From positions 27,376,474 through 27,440,473 of the forward strand of contig NC_058159.1 of NCBI RefSeq assembly GCF_020080835.1: 64,000 nucleotides of DNA, in the 5' to 3' direction. The notes beneath the pieces are model-generated. The model did no database searches. It was not told the DNA's origin and saw only the letters and a program-made list of their open reading frames with translations. The translations under genes and the position numbers were made by a program. Shown piece after piece: positions 12,201 to 23,749 of this stretch (the stretch's first letter is position 1; each line of letters begins with the position of its first letter). The stretch is from Cotesia glomerata. Lineage: Eukaryota; Arthropoda; Insecta; Hymenoptera; Braconidae.

Positions 12201-12452
12201 AATTAAAATGTAGAAATTTTAAATACTTAAAAATACAATTATTTAAAATAATTTTTTGAAACAAATTTGTTTGGTAAAGAAAATAAAAAAATTTCCAAGT
12301 GACAGCTAAAGTTAATGTCATCTAATTTTAGTATCAGTCTAATTTTATTATCACAATAACAAAAACACAAAAATAAATCTTCGCCATTTTTCTACTAAAT
12401 CCCGCAAATCTTCTAAATCTCCTTATCCTCCATCTTCGGTTCTCTGAGTGCT

Positions 12453-12458
12453 TATAAA
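12453..12458 (+). promoter_or_regulatory. Candidate TATA box upstream of the exon-like island
   Basis: TATAAA in the context GCTTATAAACC stands at the upstream edge of a G+C-rich island. A start near 12483 would follow. Alternative initiator-like TCAGT matches lie at 12716 and 12851. In A+T-rich DNA a TATAAA has little weight alone; the call rests on its position relative to the strong donor at 12985. Confidence 0.25.
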
Positions 12459-12805
12459 CCAGAAGTACAGAACCTCCACACAGAATACAAAACACAAAAT
12501 ACACACTATACTATCTAGCGCGTTTCACCTGCCCCCTCTCTTTTCACCCGAGTTCAGGCGAGGTTGCCCGAGCGCTCGCGTCGAGTGTTTCTTCTCCCGC
12601 TACGCCGCAAAGCTCCAGTCTTACACGTCAAGCCGGTCTGTGCGGTCGCGTCTATTCTCACCTCACCTTAATTACTCCTCCTTTTCCAAAACACTTGAAA
12701 CTAAAACAAACAAACTCAGTTGTTCCTCATTTCGCGGATGTTTAACATAAACCTTTTTAAAAAAATAATCCCGCAATTTTTTAACCTAAAACTTTGTTTT
12801 TACCA

Positions 12806-12985
12806 GATGAAACATTAACCGAAACAGTGGTGCAAGACACGCCGTCATAATCAGTGGAACTTGTTAGTGGATTTTATAATTTTATTAAATATTAAATATA
12901 AAAATAAAATTAAATAAGTTGGAGCCAAAGTTGGATTCTACAACCCGTGGATTTAATTCCTGAAGACGACGGATACGAACGCAAG
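12806..12985 (+). other. Candidate non-coding 5' exon with strong splice donor
   Basis: The block ends GCAAG|GTAAGAATC, a near-consensus donor (junction 12985|12986). All three frames contain stops, so it would be untranslated leader. Its upstream edge is uncertain: CTTTGTTTTTACCAG at 12791-12805 could be an acceptor, making a 180-nt internal exon, or transcription may start in the 12.48-12.75 kb island and run straight through. It is the only convincing donor that could feed the two plus-strand recursive splice sites downstream. The downstream protein is not in the window, so the gene cannot be named. Confidence 0.45.
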
Positions 12986-13188
12986 GTAAGAATCAATATA
13001 ATATTCTCATCTACTGTATATAACACTCAGCACTTAGGTTTTTACATTTAAACATCGACGGCTGGTGATCCATGTGTTAGTTCTGATTCTGGTTGCTTAT
13101 GCTCGTCTGTGTTGTAAGTTGTAAGTTGTAACCCGACTAGACATTTACTTTACTTGTATACGTATAAAATATATACACAAACCCAACA

Positions 13189-13390
13189 TAACACTGAAGT
13201 TAGCAGACGTCTAAAAATATTTGATTTATTTTTTACATAAAATTACAACTAAAAAAAGATTTATCAAAAATTGCACTTGTAGTTTTTCAAGTTTTTTACA
13301 TGTGAAATTTTTTTTTTTAATTATTTAATTGGAGTTTCTTCAATAAAAAATTTCTAAAAATTTTTAAATGTCAGCTAACTTCATTTTCAT
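13189..13390. mobile_element. Family D MITE, copy 1, 9-bp target duplication
   Basis: Termini TAACACTGAAGTTAGC and the inverse of ATGAAAATGAAGTTAGC are inverted repeats. The 9-mer AACCCAACA is present exactly at 13180-13188 and 13391-13399. A 9-bp duplication is typical of Mutator-like (MULE) transposons. The interior is A+T-rich with no frame. The element lies 200 bp inside the inferred giant intron. Confidence 0.75.
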
Positions 13391-13423
13391 AACCCAACAC
13401 ACATTATATTACATAGTCTTCTC

Positions 13424-13485
13424 GTGGATGAGAAGTTTACCCGTACCAATGCTGGCACTAATACTAGCGCAATAGAGCAAGAGAG

Positions 13486-13538
<53 letters not shown>

Positions 13539-13630
13539 GATCAAGAGGATCTGGAGTTGATGCGCATTCGCTGAAATCCGTCATCCATTTTCGCTCCAGC
13601 AATAATTTTTCGCCTTATCTGGAATTTTAG
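13424..13630 (+). other. Possible alternative first exon ending in a strong donor
   Basis: A G+C-richer block carrying a (GA)n run (about 13492-13536) ends AATTTTAG|GTAAGAAG (junction 13630|13631). A frame of 68 codons fills it, but more than a third is the RE repeat from the microsatellite, so coding is doubtful. CCTTATCTGGAATTTTAG could also act as a poor acceptor, which would make this a weak recursive site. Either way the donor deserves testing by RNA data. Confidence 0.25.
13492..13536 (+). repeat. (GA)n microsatellite
   Basis: An AGAGAG run, the source of the low-complexity arginine/glutamate frames on both strands here. Confidence 0.9.
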
Positions 13631-13639
13631 GTAAGAAGA

Positions 13640-14990
13640 AGTAACTTTATGAAATAACTGGAAGTATTTGGTATTAATTGTTGATAATTACCCCAACAAA
13701 GATGATCCAAGAAATAAAAAAACAAGAAAAAATGATGATGATGGTGGTTGAATGCGGTTAATTTGTAAAATTAACTCCCGAGTTGAGTTGAGTATGAGTC
13801 AGCTGCGTTACGTCGCAAGTTCATCTGAGGATAGTAACTCTGCGTTAATTTTCTCGTACTCGAATGCGAGGACGCATTTTTCTCAAGTTCCAATTAAATT
13901 AAATGTGCAAACATTCGCGTACCGTTAGATGTACGACTACTGTTTGCTGTGTAGTAGTCTGTGGTCTGCAGACTGAACCAACTTGTGACTACTGACGTTG
14001 TTGATGTTGATGTTCCTGCTGCTGCTGTTGTTGTTGTTGTTGTTATTGTGAGCTGAGCAACGTGATATCCAATGATATCGGGGCACGTGCCTGTACCAAG
14101 TACTAAGCTGGATGCTGGACTAACGTAATGTAACATAACAGTCTTATGTGGATGTATATGTTGGATTGCATAACTCGCGATGCGCCTAATGAGACACGTT
14201 AAGAGCCACCAGCATATACATTTTATTTGTGTTACCAGCAAATAATCTCACGAGTCCCACGTCCTTCGTAGATGGATCGGAAATGCCCGATCATTAGATC
14301 CAAAAGTTCGTTGACCTACCTCATGTTTCATGTTTGTTTTCATTCCTTCGTAAGAAAGATACGAGGTATGTGTAATGTTCCAGCTAGAAGGTGGGACATT
14401 ATTTTGTTGGACTTTATTTTGGAGGTTTGATTATTTTTCTAATTGTAATTGGTTGGTTCGATTGATCGGACTTTTACTTTGTTACTGACGGTCTATGTCC
14501 AAATTTGGATCCAAGTGATTCACATCTGCTTGTAATGGAGAGAGGATTCTCCAACTAGTCATCTGCTGAGTAATCAATTGCTGAAAAATATTTTTAAAGA
14601 TTCTTTTCTCTGGCGCCATCGCTATCTGGTTGTTATGTTACTCGAGTTTTGGTATTTTTATGATGGAATTGGTAGGATTTAATTATAAAGTCTTGTTGAG
14701 ATTTGGAGTTCAATATTTTCAAGTAGTTTGAGCTAAATTTAACTTTAATTTTTAGTAGTTAAATATTTTGTCAATTTTATTGAAATAAAATTCAATTTTC
14801 AATTTTATATTATAGGATTTGTTAAAATTGGCAATTGTTTAAATATGGAGCTTCACTTATTTTTTGGACATAAAAAATCGAAAAACTAACTTTTTTGATT
14901 GATTTTTTTATTTTTTTGTTCGCCGCAGTTTGAAGTAATAAGAACATTTTTTTTTTACTTTAAGTTTTTAAGTTTAAAATCGAAAAAATA
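13640..14990. other. Single-copy DNA, partly G+C-richer
   Basis: 13.64-14.65 kb has near-normal composition and a (GTT)n-like tract at about 14018-14045. The 115-codon minus frame across it (13894-14241) owes its length to that tract (runs of T and A) and is not a gene. After 14.65 kb it is A+T-rich with no recognisable content. Confidence 0.3.
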
Positions 14991-15231
14991 CCGATACGGA
15001 AAAAAGAAAACTCAAAAAATTACAATATATAATGTAATATGGCGCTCCGTGTTGAAAACTGGAAAAATTACAGTTTCAGATTGTAATTATTACAGATTTT
15101 ATAACAATTACATTGCAGAGTGTAATATTTACATTGAAAGTTCTGAAAATTAACATTCAAATTTTGAATTTATAAAAATGTTATTTCGAACTGTAGTTTT
15201 TCTAGTTTTTAATACGACAAGACACTTATTA

Positions 15232-15602
15232 CACTGAAAAAAAAAGTTAACTTGATTCAAGAGAAAAATTCTTGAACTAAGAATATAATTTTGAAGAGAT
15301 TGATTGTCTTAAATCAAGAATTTTTCTAATCAAATCAAGAATATTAATGACACTGAAGTTAGCAGACGTCTAAAAATTTTTGATTTTTTTTATTAATTAA
15401 ATTACAACTAAAAAAAATTATAAAAAATTGCACTTATAGTTTTTCAAGTTTTTTACATGTGAAATTTTTTTTTTAATTGTTTAATTGAAATTTTTTTAAT
15501 AAAAAATTTCTAAACATTATGAAATGTCGGCTAACTTCATTTTCATGAATATTAAGTTCTTCAAAATTATATACTTGATTCAAGAACATTTTTTTTTCTG
15601 TG
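15232..15602. mobile_element. Family C MITE, copy 3, nested in J
   Basis: Starts CACTGAAAAAAAAAGTTAAC and ends ...TTTTTTTCTGTG, with TA on both sides (15230-15231 and 15603-15604). Comparison with the J copy at 40 kb gives the empty site with a single TA, so the TA duplication is shown directly rather than assumed. It is itself split by a family D MITE. Confidence 0.75.
15348..15546. mobile_element. Family D MITE, copy 2, nested in C
   Basis: Starts TGACACTGAAGTTAGC and ends ...CTTCATTTTCAT. The 9-mer GAATATTAA occurs exactly at 15339-15347 and 15547-15555; removing the element and one 9-mer restores the expected family C sequence. Length (199 bp) and termini match copy 1 (202 bp). Confidence 0.8.
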
Positions 15603-15647
15603 TACTATTTATATTGTAATTTTTCAATTTTTATTTTTTCCGTATAC

Positions 15648-17470
15648 TTGTTTCATTTTCCATCCGAATTACTGAAAGATTAATTTTTTGAGTGCGATAT
15701 TTTATTTCTCTTAAAGAGCTCTTACAAAAGAATTTAAAACAAACACTAATTTTTTATTTTTAAATTAAAAAATTAAATCTCAACTTATTATTAAATTAAA
15801 ATTCATTTTCTTCAATTATATTACCATAAATTCATTATTTAAACTCTAATATATTTAAATACATCTTTTTTATAATCAACAATGAGTTTACAGCGTGCTA
15901 GGGAATAAAACAATTCGGTCTGAAGGTTATACCTCCAATGAATTTTAATTACTTAATAGTAACAGTAATTAAAACATGAGGATTTTCAATCAACTACACA
16001 AACTTTCATTTTCCCAACCAATTTTTCATCACAATGCATTAGCTCTGGCTGACAGCTGAGTATGCCTGTAGATTTTATCAGACAATGATTTAATAAAATA
16101 TTCAATGCTCAATAATAATGAAGATTCTCTTGGGTTTCCATAGAGTGCATGGCCTCGGTCATGGTACCGTTTAAAAACATTGCGTTCCTTATTATGTATC
16201 AAGCATTAATATTGAGTAGCTTTACATACATATACATATACATAAATAAGATGAGCGAGCAACACTAGACCAGAATTGACACATGGAATTATTGTATTAT
16301 CATTATTACTTCTTGCTCTTCAGAACTCTTACATTCTGCGGCCATATATGTGTATAATAAAGACAATTGAATGGCAATATACCATCCGGTGGTAAAAGTA
16401 CCGTTCAATTACTCCAAAAACAATTTAATAAGTACATTAAACTCATTTATATTATTTATAAAGATATTTATTATGGTTTTGCTTGGACGAAAACAAAAAA
16501 TGCATTTATTGTTAATGCTGTATGTGTTACACTTAAATTATTTTCTTCAGTGGCTTTAGTATTAAAAACCGGTCTTGTTTTCTTCATTGAATCGGATTAC
16601 TCGAGCACGTGTATATTTACGTCCGTCATTCTCATGTGGGACCACCGAAAAACTCAATTTTACGACTTCCTTGCCAACCAGTACTTATTTTTATGTCAAA
16701 TTCATAAGACGGGGTCATTATTACGACTGTACTATTATATTATGTACATTATTTATTTCCGTGGAAGATGGTTACAACTAATGCTTTATAAATACATATA
16801 TATCTGTAAGTATTTTAGAGGATGGCTGCTCAAAAGAGCCGACCTTTTAGGCCATTACTTAAATTTTATTTTAATATGACATAAATCAATTATAACTACA
16901 TCTTTACGATTTAATTCTTTTAGATAAAATTAAATTGAACTATTTTTTGATTTTTTTAAATGAAAAATTGTATATATAATTTTATAAATAATTTATTTGG
17001 TGAAAAAAAAAAATTTATATCGGCTTATTTTGGTATAAGATATTTTTCTTGAAACTTTTATGTTTACTTGGAATAATTTATAAAAATATACAATATGTAT
17101 TAAAGTCCAAATATTTTATTTGGTGATTTAATTCTTTGGAATTAGCAATTTTATTTTATAATTCGGACGAATATTGTAGACTAAAAATAAGATTCAATTA
17201 ACATTTCAAAAGGAAATAATTTCAAGGTTTAATCTTGAATTTTGAGGATTATTGAAAATTATAAACATTCTAAGAAAAAATGTAAAATTAAATGTAAATC
17301 AGTTTTGATGAAGAAAAGGGAATTACGTAAAGTTAAGAAAAAAATTTTTAATTAAATTTCTTAAAGGAAATTGACGCGATGTACGTGAGTGAAATGTGAT
17401 ATACAATGTATGACGGAAATTAAAATCACTTTTGTGATTATTTACGTGAAAAATGATATTCGAAATACAT
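15648..17470. other. Unassigned A+T-rich DNA with a chance long frame
   Basis: Nothing recognisable as repeat or gene. The longest stop-free plus frame in the window lies here (16367-16879, 170 codons) but is rich in Tyr, Ile, Leu and Phe, has no domain, and overlaps other frames of 62 and 68 codons. I do not call it a gene. Confidence 0.3.
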
Positions 17471-17639
17471 ACACTGATAGAAGGATTTGTTTATAGTTAA
17501 AAACATTTTTTAATACTTAGAAATGATTTATTAGAAACCATTTTTTAGTCCTTAAATATTTCTTAGTATTTAAAAAGCTTTATTAATATTTAATAAATAT
17601 CAGATTTATTAAATACAAACAAGTTATTTTAAATATTAA

Positions 17640-17747
17640 CCCTTCAGTACCCTCGCTATGAGAATTTTTCTCACGCAACAATATTCAACTTATAGGATGT
17701 CGCTGCAGTGCCAGTGAGACACTAAAAAGAACGTGGGTACTGAAGGG
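17640..17747. mobile_element. 108-bp piggyBac-type MITE
   Basis: Perfect 13-bp terminal inverted repeats CCCTTCAGTACCC / GGGTACTGAAGGG are bounded by TTAA on each side (17636-17639 and 17748-17751). TTAA targets and CCC-starting termini define the piggyBac superfamily. It is more G+C-rich than the host family B element around it and has no frame. Confidence 0.85.
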
Positions 17748-17913
17748 TTAAGAAATATTCGTTTAATACTCAAAAGTGGTCTTTAATAAATGATTTATTA
17801 ACTATTAATAATTTAATTTATTTGAAGACAATTATTTAATTTATTAAATTTTAATAAATAATTTTTAACATTTAATAAATATTTATAAGAGAGGAAAATA
17901 CATTTATTAATAG

Positions 17914-18310
17914 AAGACCATGATACAGCAGCCCAACAAGTCCAGAGCGAAGGTGATTAGATGGCAGCCAAAGAAGTAGACACCCAGTGCAGTATATTTG
18001 TTATTCATAATTGCCTCATAGATGCTATAGTAAATTCCTTTAATTTTAGCCAACAAGTGCCATAAAAGTTAGTTTGTAGAGTCTTTAATGTATTTTGATT
18101 TAATTAAAAATGTTCCAAAAATTTATAAATTATTTAAGCTAGTTAAAAGTGATAGTAACAATAAGACGAAATGAAATATTTAAGTAAATGTGGTGCTAGA
18201 ACCTGAGCTTTAAATATTTATTAAGATGCAGACTTAATTTTAAGAAACTGTGATAAAAAATTGTAAAAAATAGTTTTTACTGTTGTACAATGCAAAATAA
18301 ATATCTATCT
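17914..18310 (+). mobile_element. Retroposed 3' end (LINE-like), 14-bp target duplication
   Basis: The segment is bounded by exact direct repeats ACATTTATTAATAG (17900-17913 and 18311-18324) derived from the host family B sequence. It starts with short G+C-richer sequence, has stops in all frames after about 20 codons, and ends GCAAAATAAATATCTATCT, a tail ending in an ATCT repeat rather than poly-A. A 14-bp duplication with 5' truncation is typical of target-primed reverse transcription. The family was not recognised; a SINE is possible. Confidence 0.65.
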
Positions 18311-18789
18311 ACATTTATTAATAGTTAGCAAATATTTATTAACAGTTAAATATTTTATTGAGTGAATTTGTTTCGCTTGCAATGTCATATGATATGAAGT
18401 TGCTTATAAACAAAAATCATCTTTATAAATTTTTTGCATTAATTATATTACATTACAATAACGTTTATTGTAACATACCGAATTTTATTGCAGCTCATAA
18501 TTATCTTTTATATTTTTAAATATTAAAAACGTTAATTTATTAAGTGAATTTAATTATTATCATGTATTCCAGCTATAGGGTTATAAAAAGTTTCAAAAGA
18601 AAATTGCTATTCTTGCTTTTGATTTTAAATAAATATTCGTTAACTGTTAACAAATTTATTAACATTTAATAAATAGTATTTAATAAATAATTTATTAACT
18701 GTTAATAAATATTTATTGAATCCTATGATGTTAAAAAATTACTTATTAACAGTTAATAAAGCTTATTAAATATAAAAAAATAGATAAAT

Positions 18790-21379
18790 TTATTTATTAA
18801 ATTTAAGTTAAAAATTTGAAAGTTTTTAGTAAATATTGAGGATTGTCAAAATTTTTTTTATTTTAAAAGTTGAACAGACAACTCGTGATAAAAGATTTAC
18901 CCCAGGTCCTCGAAATTTCTTGTCTTCGAGTTTTTGAAGTATCTATGGAACGTCACGTAGAAGGAAATTTCAGTCAAGTACACGTGTGTATGAAAAAACC
19001 CGAGTATGACTACAGTGAAGGAGGAAGAGGCAAAGTACGTCGATAAAATTGAAGAGGGAGCATAAAAGAATATAAAGTTGGGGAAAGCCGTTACAACAAC
19101 GTCCTCGGTATACTTACAATTTTAGTACGTGGCGCGCACAATAAACCAAAAGGGATTATAAACAAGAGGGATGCAAGTCATATATATAAATATACATGTT
19201 TGCTAGTGTAGAGCATGGATGTGTCGTAAAAGTAAATATAGAGGGGACTGGTTTTATAAATTTTTCTCAAACCGTGAATCCTTACGTTGCGAAAAAGGAT
19301 GTTTACTGTAAATTATAAATAATAATAATAATAATTAAAGCCTCGTTGAGTTTTATTGTGGGTGAATGTATCGAGGGTAATAATATTTTAGCAATCAAGA
19401 GTTTAATTATTAGTTAATATTTAAGACTAGAAATGTCAAGGATTTTGTCAGAGAAATTGAGAAATTTGCTGCTGAAAAGTATCGTAATTATTAAACATTA
19501 ATGACTAAAAAATTGTATGAAGCGTCATTAATGGTTAAATTTATTTCGAAGATATAAAATTATATATTTGCAGTTTTAATAATAATTATGTTTTGTTTTT
19601 GGTAAAAAATAGAAAAAAACCATTGTTTTATTTTACAATAAAAATTGCAACATTTTTATTTTGTAATGTTGAATTTTTATAGATGCAATTGGATGTTTTT
19701 TTAATTGATTTATTTATATGTAAATACAATTTTTCATCAATTTAATGTAAATTTTTTCTGAAGGAAATTTTGAAATAAAGCAGCCGATAATTAATTTCTA
19801 TAAAATAATTTTTTTTTTTTTTATGAATATTTAAACGATTAAAAAAAACTGTCCAATTTATTTAGAATAAAAGTAAGGAACTAATTAATAAAAATACTTT
19901 GAATATTACTAAAAAAATTTTTTTGACAAAATATATTTTTGATAATTATCTAGAGTTTATTTTCTTGTCTAAAGAATTTATTGAATTGATAAAAATAATT
20001 TTTTTTTATATTAATTCCAATGAAGACAAATTTTGATATTTTTTGCCAAGAAATTAATAAGTCCAAATGGTTCATTTCAAAAAAATTTTTTTTTATATCA
20101 GTGTATGCTTCAATCTTAAAATTATTTTTTTAATTAAATAAAATATGAAAGTAATTAATCTTTATAAAATTGAGAAACAAAAAATCAAGAAGTTCAAAGT
20201 ACGAAATTTATGTTGCGAAAAATTTCGACGGCTATTATTACACAGGCATTTTTGAACTTTTGAACTCTAGATCAAAGAGCAATTATTAATAATGAATAAT
20301 ACATTATTTATCCTTGAGTTAAATCTCAGGTTTATTAACCCAGGACTTACATAAACTATAAAAATGAAAAAAGAACAAAAAATAGTCATCATTATCGATG
20401 TTATTGACACAAAAATTACAATAATAAGCTTTCTTTAGTCATTTATGCAGGAATAAAAATTCCCGCGTCTATGTCAAGGATGCTCGGTTCGTTATTTTAC
20501 TAATAATTATAATTATAATATAATTTCGCTGGATAATTAATAGCTGTTTTAATAAGCCCGATTGCAAGTAAAGGAAAATTTTTAAATCTGGGAAGCTTTC
20601 TAAATTGGTATTGATCTCGTCTCCTTAAGCGACTTGATACAAGAGAAAAAGAAGAAGAAAAATAAAAATGACTAAAACTAAAACCGAAGGCATAGTTACT
20701 CTAAGAGAAGCGAAGAGCGGCGTCACTTTCACCCCGATGTGCTCTGCACGGATCCCATCGTCTTTATTTTAGATTTTTAATTTATAACATGTACCAGAGA
20801 CTGGAGTTAGCTGTGTAATACAGTAAAAGGTCCCCGTAGAACAGCGACAAGGGAGATTTAGATTTATGCATGCACATTGTATGGTATCGTATGGTGGATA
20901 TTACTGGCACTACATACGTATTAGTATATTTAGAACGGGTAGAGGTCTCGAGATAGCTCCTAGTGAATCAGGCAAATGAGTCTTGGATCTCACGATCTAG
21001 ATCACCCCCACACTCTCATCCAATCTAGCGAGAGTTTCATTACCATCGGTATCTCTACAAATAATCTAACAAGCTAAATCTCTCGTGACTCTATAAATAT
21101 ACTCAATATATGCTATTATTAATACTATGCCATATAAATTCAATTTTATTTTTTCAATTTGTATAGGGATTGATTTTTAATGGGATGATATTTAAAGGTA
21201 ATGATAATAAAATTATCAAATAGCTCAAAATTTTCAAAAATTTTAATGAATAATTTATCATACAATATTTTTTAAATTTGTAAAGAGAAATTAAAAAAAA
21301 TTATTATTGCAACTTTTGAAAATATTGTTTTAAATTATAGTTTTTTTAATGGAACAAAAAAATATGATCAAATATTTTT

Positions 21380-21416
<37 letters not shown>

Positions 21417-21570
21417 TCGACTATAATTATTAATGAATTTCTTAACTTCTGTTTGATTTTTTAAAAAATTGTTTTTATAAAATTCGGTCTTATATTTGCC
21501 CAAAGTTTTAAAAATAACATTAGAAATTTTGATATTAATTATTATTATTAGATACATTGATTAAAAAAAA
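18790..21570. other. Single-copy DNA with two G+C-richer islands
   Basis: Islands at about 18.88-19.30 kb and 20.68-21.09 kb have normal composition, no repeats and no coding frame. The rest is A+T-rich, with an (AAT)n run at 21389-21412. Candidate intronic regulatory DNA by position only. Confidence 0.25.
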
Positions 21571-21572
21571 TT

Positions 21573-21952
21573 GTGGGGGCCATATCTTCCACCCACTTCT
21601 TCGTAATTTAATTATTATTATTATCAATTATTAGTATGGTTTAATTATTATTATTATCATCATATAATTATTTCTTTAATTATTATTATTATTATTCATT
21701 AGTAATAGTTAATTAATATAGTTATTATTTAAGTTGAAGATTTTTCTACAACGCTATTAAGTTATTGTGTTAAAAAAGTTTTAGTTGTGTCGCATCACCA
21801 TTAATTATACCAGATTATAATTTACTTGGTAATGCCAAGCAACTGATAAGTCTCGTCTGCTGCGAGAACATTTTGGGAAATTTTAGTTTATTGTAATATT
21901 GTTGCAATGTAGTAAAATTCATATTTGCAGCCGGCGAGACCCTAATAAAATA
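21573..21952. repeat. Dispersed repeat E, copy 2
   Basis: Begins TGTGGGGGCCATATCTTCC and ends GAGACCCTAATAAAATACA, matching copy 1 at 5695. TG...CA ends and an internal AATAAA would fit a solo long terminal repeat, but the flanks do not show a duplication. Confidence 0.5.
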
Positions 21953-22800
21953 CAGCTGATGTATTATAATAATTATTTTATTAATTCAAAATTTTTTGAC
22001 TTAAATACCTTCAATTTTTCAATCAATCCAAAAATTTCAATAACCAGTTACCAAAAATAAATTATTAGGACTTGAGAGAGTAAAACTAGTTTAAAAAAAA
22101 ACATCTGTCACTAAAAATCGTCACATGTCATATGTTCTCCACATTTTCCACCCCAATACAAGCAGCAATGCTCCATTCTAGTCACAGTCCAAAACCCCAA
22201 TTAAATTATTAAATAGTTTCCTTATTACAGTAAAAAGACCATGACCTCGACCAGTCAGTACCACGATCTAGTATTACACTCTTATCGAGACAATAATCGG
22301 AATTCCTTGTTTTATTTTTCTAGATGATAAATTCAAATAACTGTCTCACATTCCTTATCTAATTATATTTACTCATCAGCTTATCAGCTGTATTACAACT
22401 CTGCAGTTTCATATTTTACTTTATTTATTATTTTTCACTCCTCATTGTTATTATTATTATTATTATCATAATCATCATTGCTGTCAAGTTACAAGCATAA
22501 AATATAATACAATATAATAAATTTTTTGCTCAAGTCTTGAAGGCGATTCGTGGACAACCTGAGTGAGAATGGCCGTGTAAATCGATAGGCGTGACGGGAG
22601 TTAGACACCGTAGAGTATACTCTAGAGTCGGTGAGGATATAGAGGGCGAACGTGAGAGTTTGCCAGCAAAGTTTCGAGTATCGAGTGTCCACTCTCGACT
22701 CACCCAGTTGAATAGTGGATCTTCTTTTTATTATCTTGCTCATAAAAAATAATAAATTTTTTAACAAAGTTTATTATTGTCATTTAAAAAATGTTAAGTC

Positions 22801-22867
<67 letters not shown>

Positions 22868-23745
22868 TATGTATAGTACATCACATACTAATACAACGTC
22901 TTCTTATTCTTGATTTCCACTTACTCTACTCGGTTTAGTTAGTTTTTTATCTTCCTCCTCATTGCAACTCTGCAATTCTTCAGAGTTCCTTTTTCATTAT
23001 ATATATATTTTTATTTGGACTTGGAACTTGAACGGATAATAGATCTGGAAGCATACCCACTACAATTCTATTGTCCATAACAGTTGGCCGGGTTCAACTG
23101 TTGACGTATATACAGTAATATACGATGCCGGAAGTTGGATCACAATGGAGACCATCATGCTCGGCTTCTGCCGTAGAATTGCACATTTTCGATTCCATTT
23201 ATCTGTAGAACCCTGAAATAAATTCCATATGCTTCCCCCTATGCAGCAGTACACTGTAGTGTGCTCCACATTCATTCATTTAAAATATCAAATGTACAAC
23301 ATACTATTTTTGGTCGGATGTGGGTGTTCCTTTTCCCTTCGGAAACGGGGATCATTGATCAGATGTTCAATTTTGTGTGAGTGTTTTTGGAGTTCCTGCA
23401 GGAAATATCTTTAATTTATTAAAAAAAAATCCCGAGGAATTGATAGATTCAAAGTGAATTTGATTTTTGTTTAATGGTCAGAGGTTAGATGAAGATTAAT
23501 GGATTGTGAGGTTGAAAAAAATTCGTCTTGATTTTATTCGGGTAAAAAAAAGGTTTACTGGAAAATTTCCTGCTGAGGGTTTGGAAGATTTTGAGATCTC
23601 AAAGAAGTTATTTTAGGTTTCTCGAAAATTGTTTAGTTCTTTTATGAATAAAATAAAAAATTATTTTGGAGTTAAAAATTTTTTAATAGTTTGAATTTTT
23701 AAAAAATTATTATAAAGATTTTTATTTTTAAAAAATTTATTAAGT
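21953..23745. other. Single-copy DNA with an island at 22.5-23.4 kb
   Basis: An (AAT)n microsatellite lies at 22804-22866. The 22.49-22.76 and 23.04-23.40 kb stretches are G+C-richer; short frames there on both strands overlap and lack any domain. No repeat family is seen. Confidence 0.25.
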
Positions 23746-23749
23746 TTTT

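Larger units (their letters stand above)
14996..15644. mobile_element. Family J MITE, copy 1, carrying nested C and D elements
   Basis: Starts ACGGAAAAAAGAAAACTC and ends with the inverse form ...TTTTTTCCGT. Removing the family C element at 15232-15602 rejoins a sequence that aligns with the intact J copy at 39915-40192, including TACAGTTTCAGATTGTAAT. The flank reads TA outside both CGG ends here. No frame is present. Confidence 0.65.
17472..18785. mobile_element. Family B MITE, copy 2, with two inserted elements
   Basis: Starts CACTGATAGAAGGATTT after TA (17470-17471). The interior parallels the copy at 5436, including CAAAAATCATCTTTATAAAT and CTATAGGGTTATAAAAAG. The right terminus is lost: homology stops near AAATATAAA at about 18778 and no CTATCAGTG follows. 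It carries a piggyBac-type MITE and a retroposed segment. It lacks the 5695-7273 block and so shows the empty site of that insertion. Confidence 0.6.

Noticed and set aside
12448..12750. 100-codon plus frame over the promoter-like island
   Set aside because: Its start overlaps the TATA-like box, it has no domain, and the downstream exon is closed in all frames.
13387..13630. Arg-Glu or Ser-Leu repeat proteins on either strand
   Set aside because: Both are translations of the (GA)n/(CT)n microsatellite.
16367..16879. 170-codon plus-strand open frame, the longest in the window
   Set aside because: Composition is that of random A+T-rich DNA (Tyr, Ile, Leu, Phe), no domain or signal is recognisable, other frames over it are also open, and no splice or promoter context supports it.
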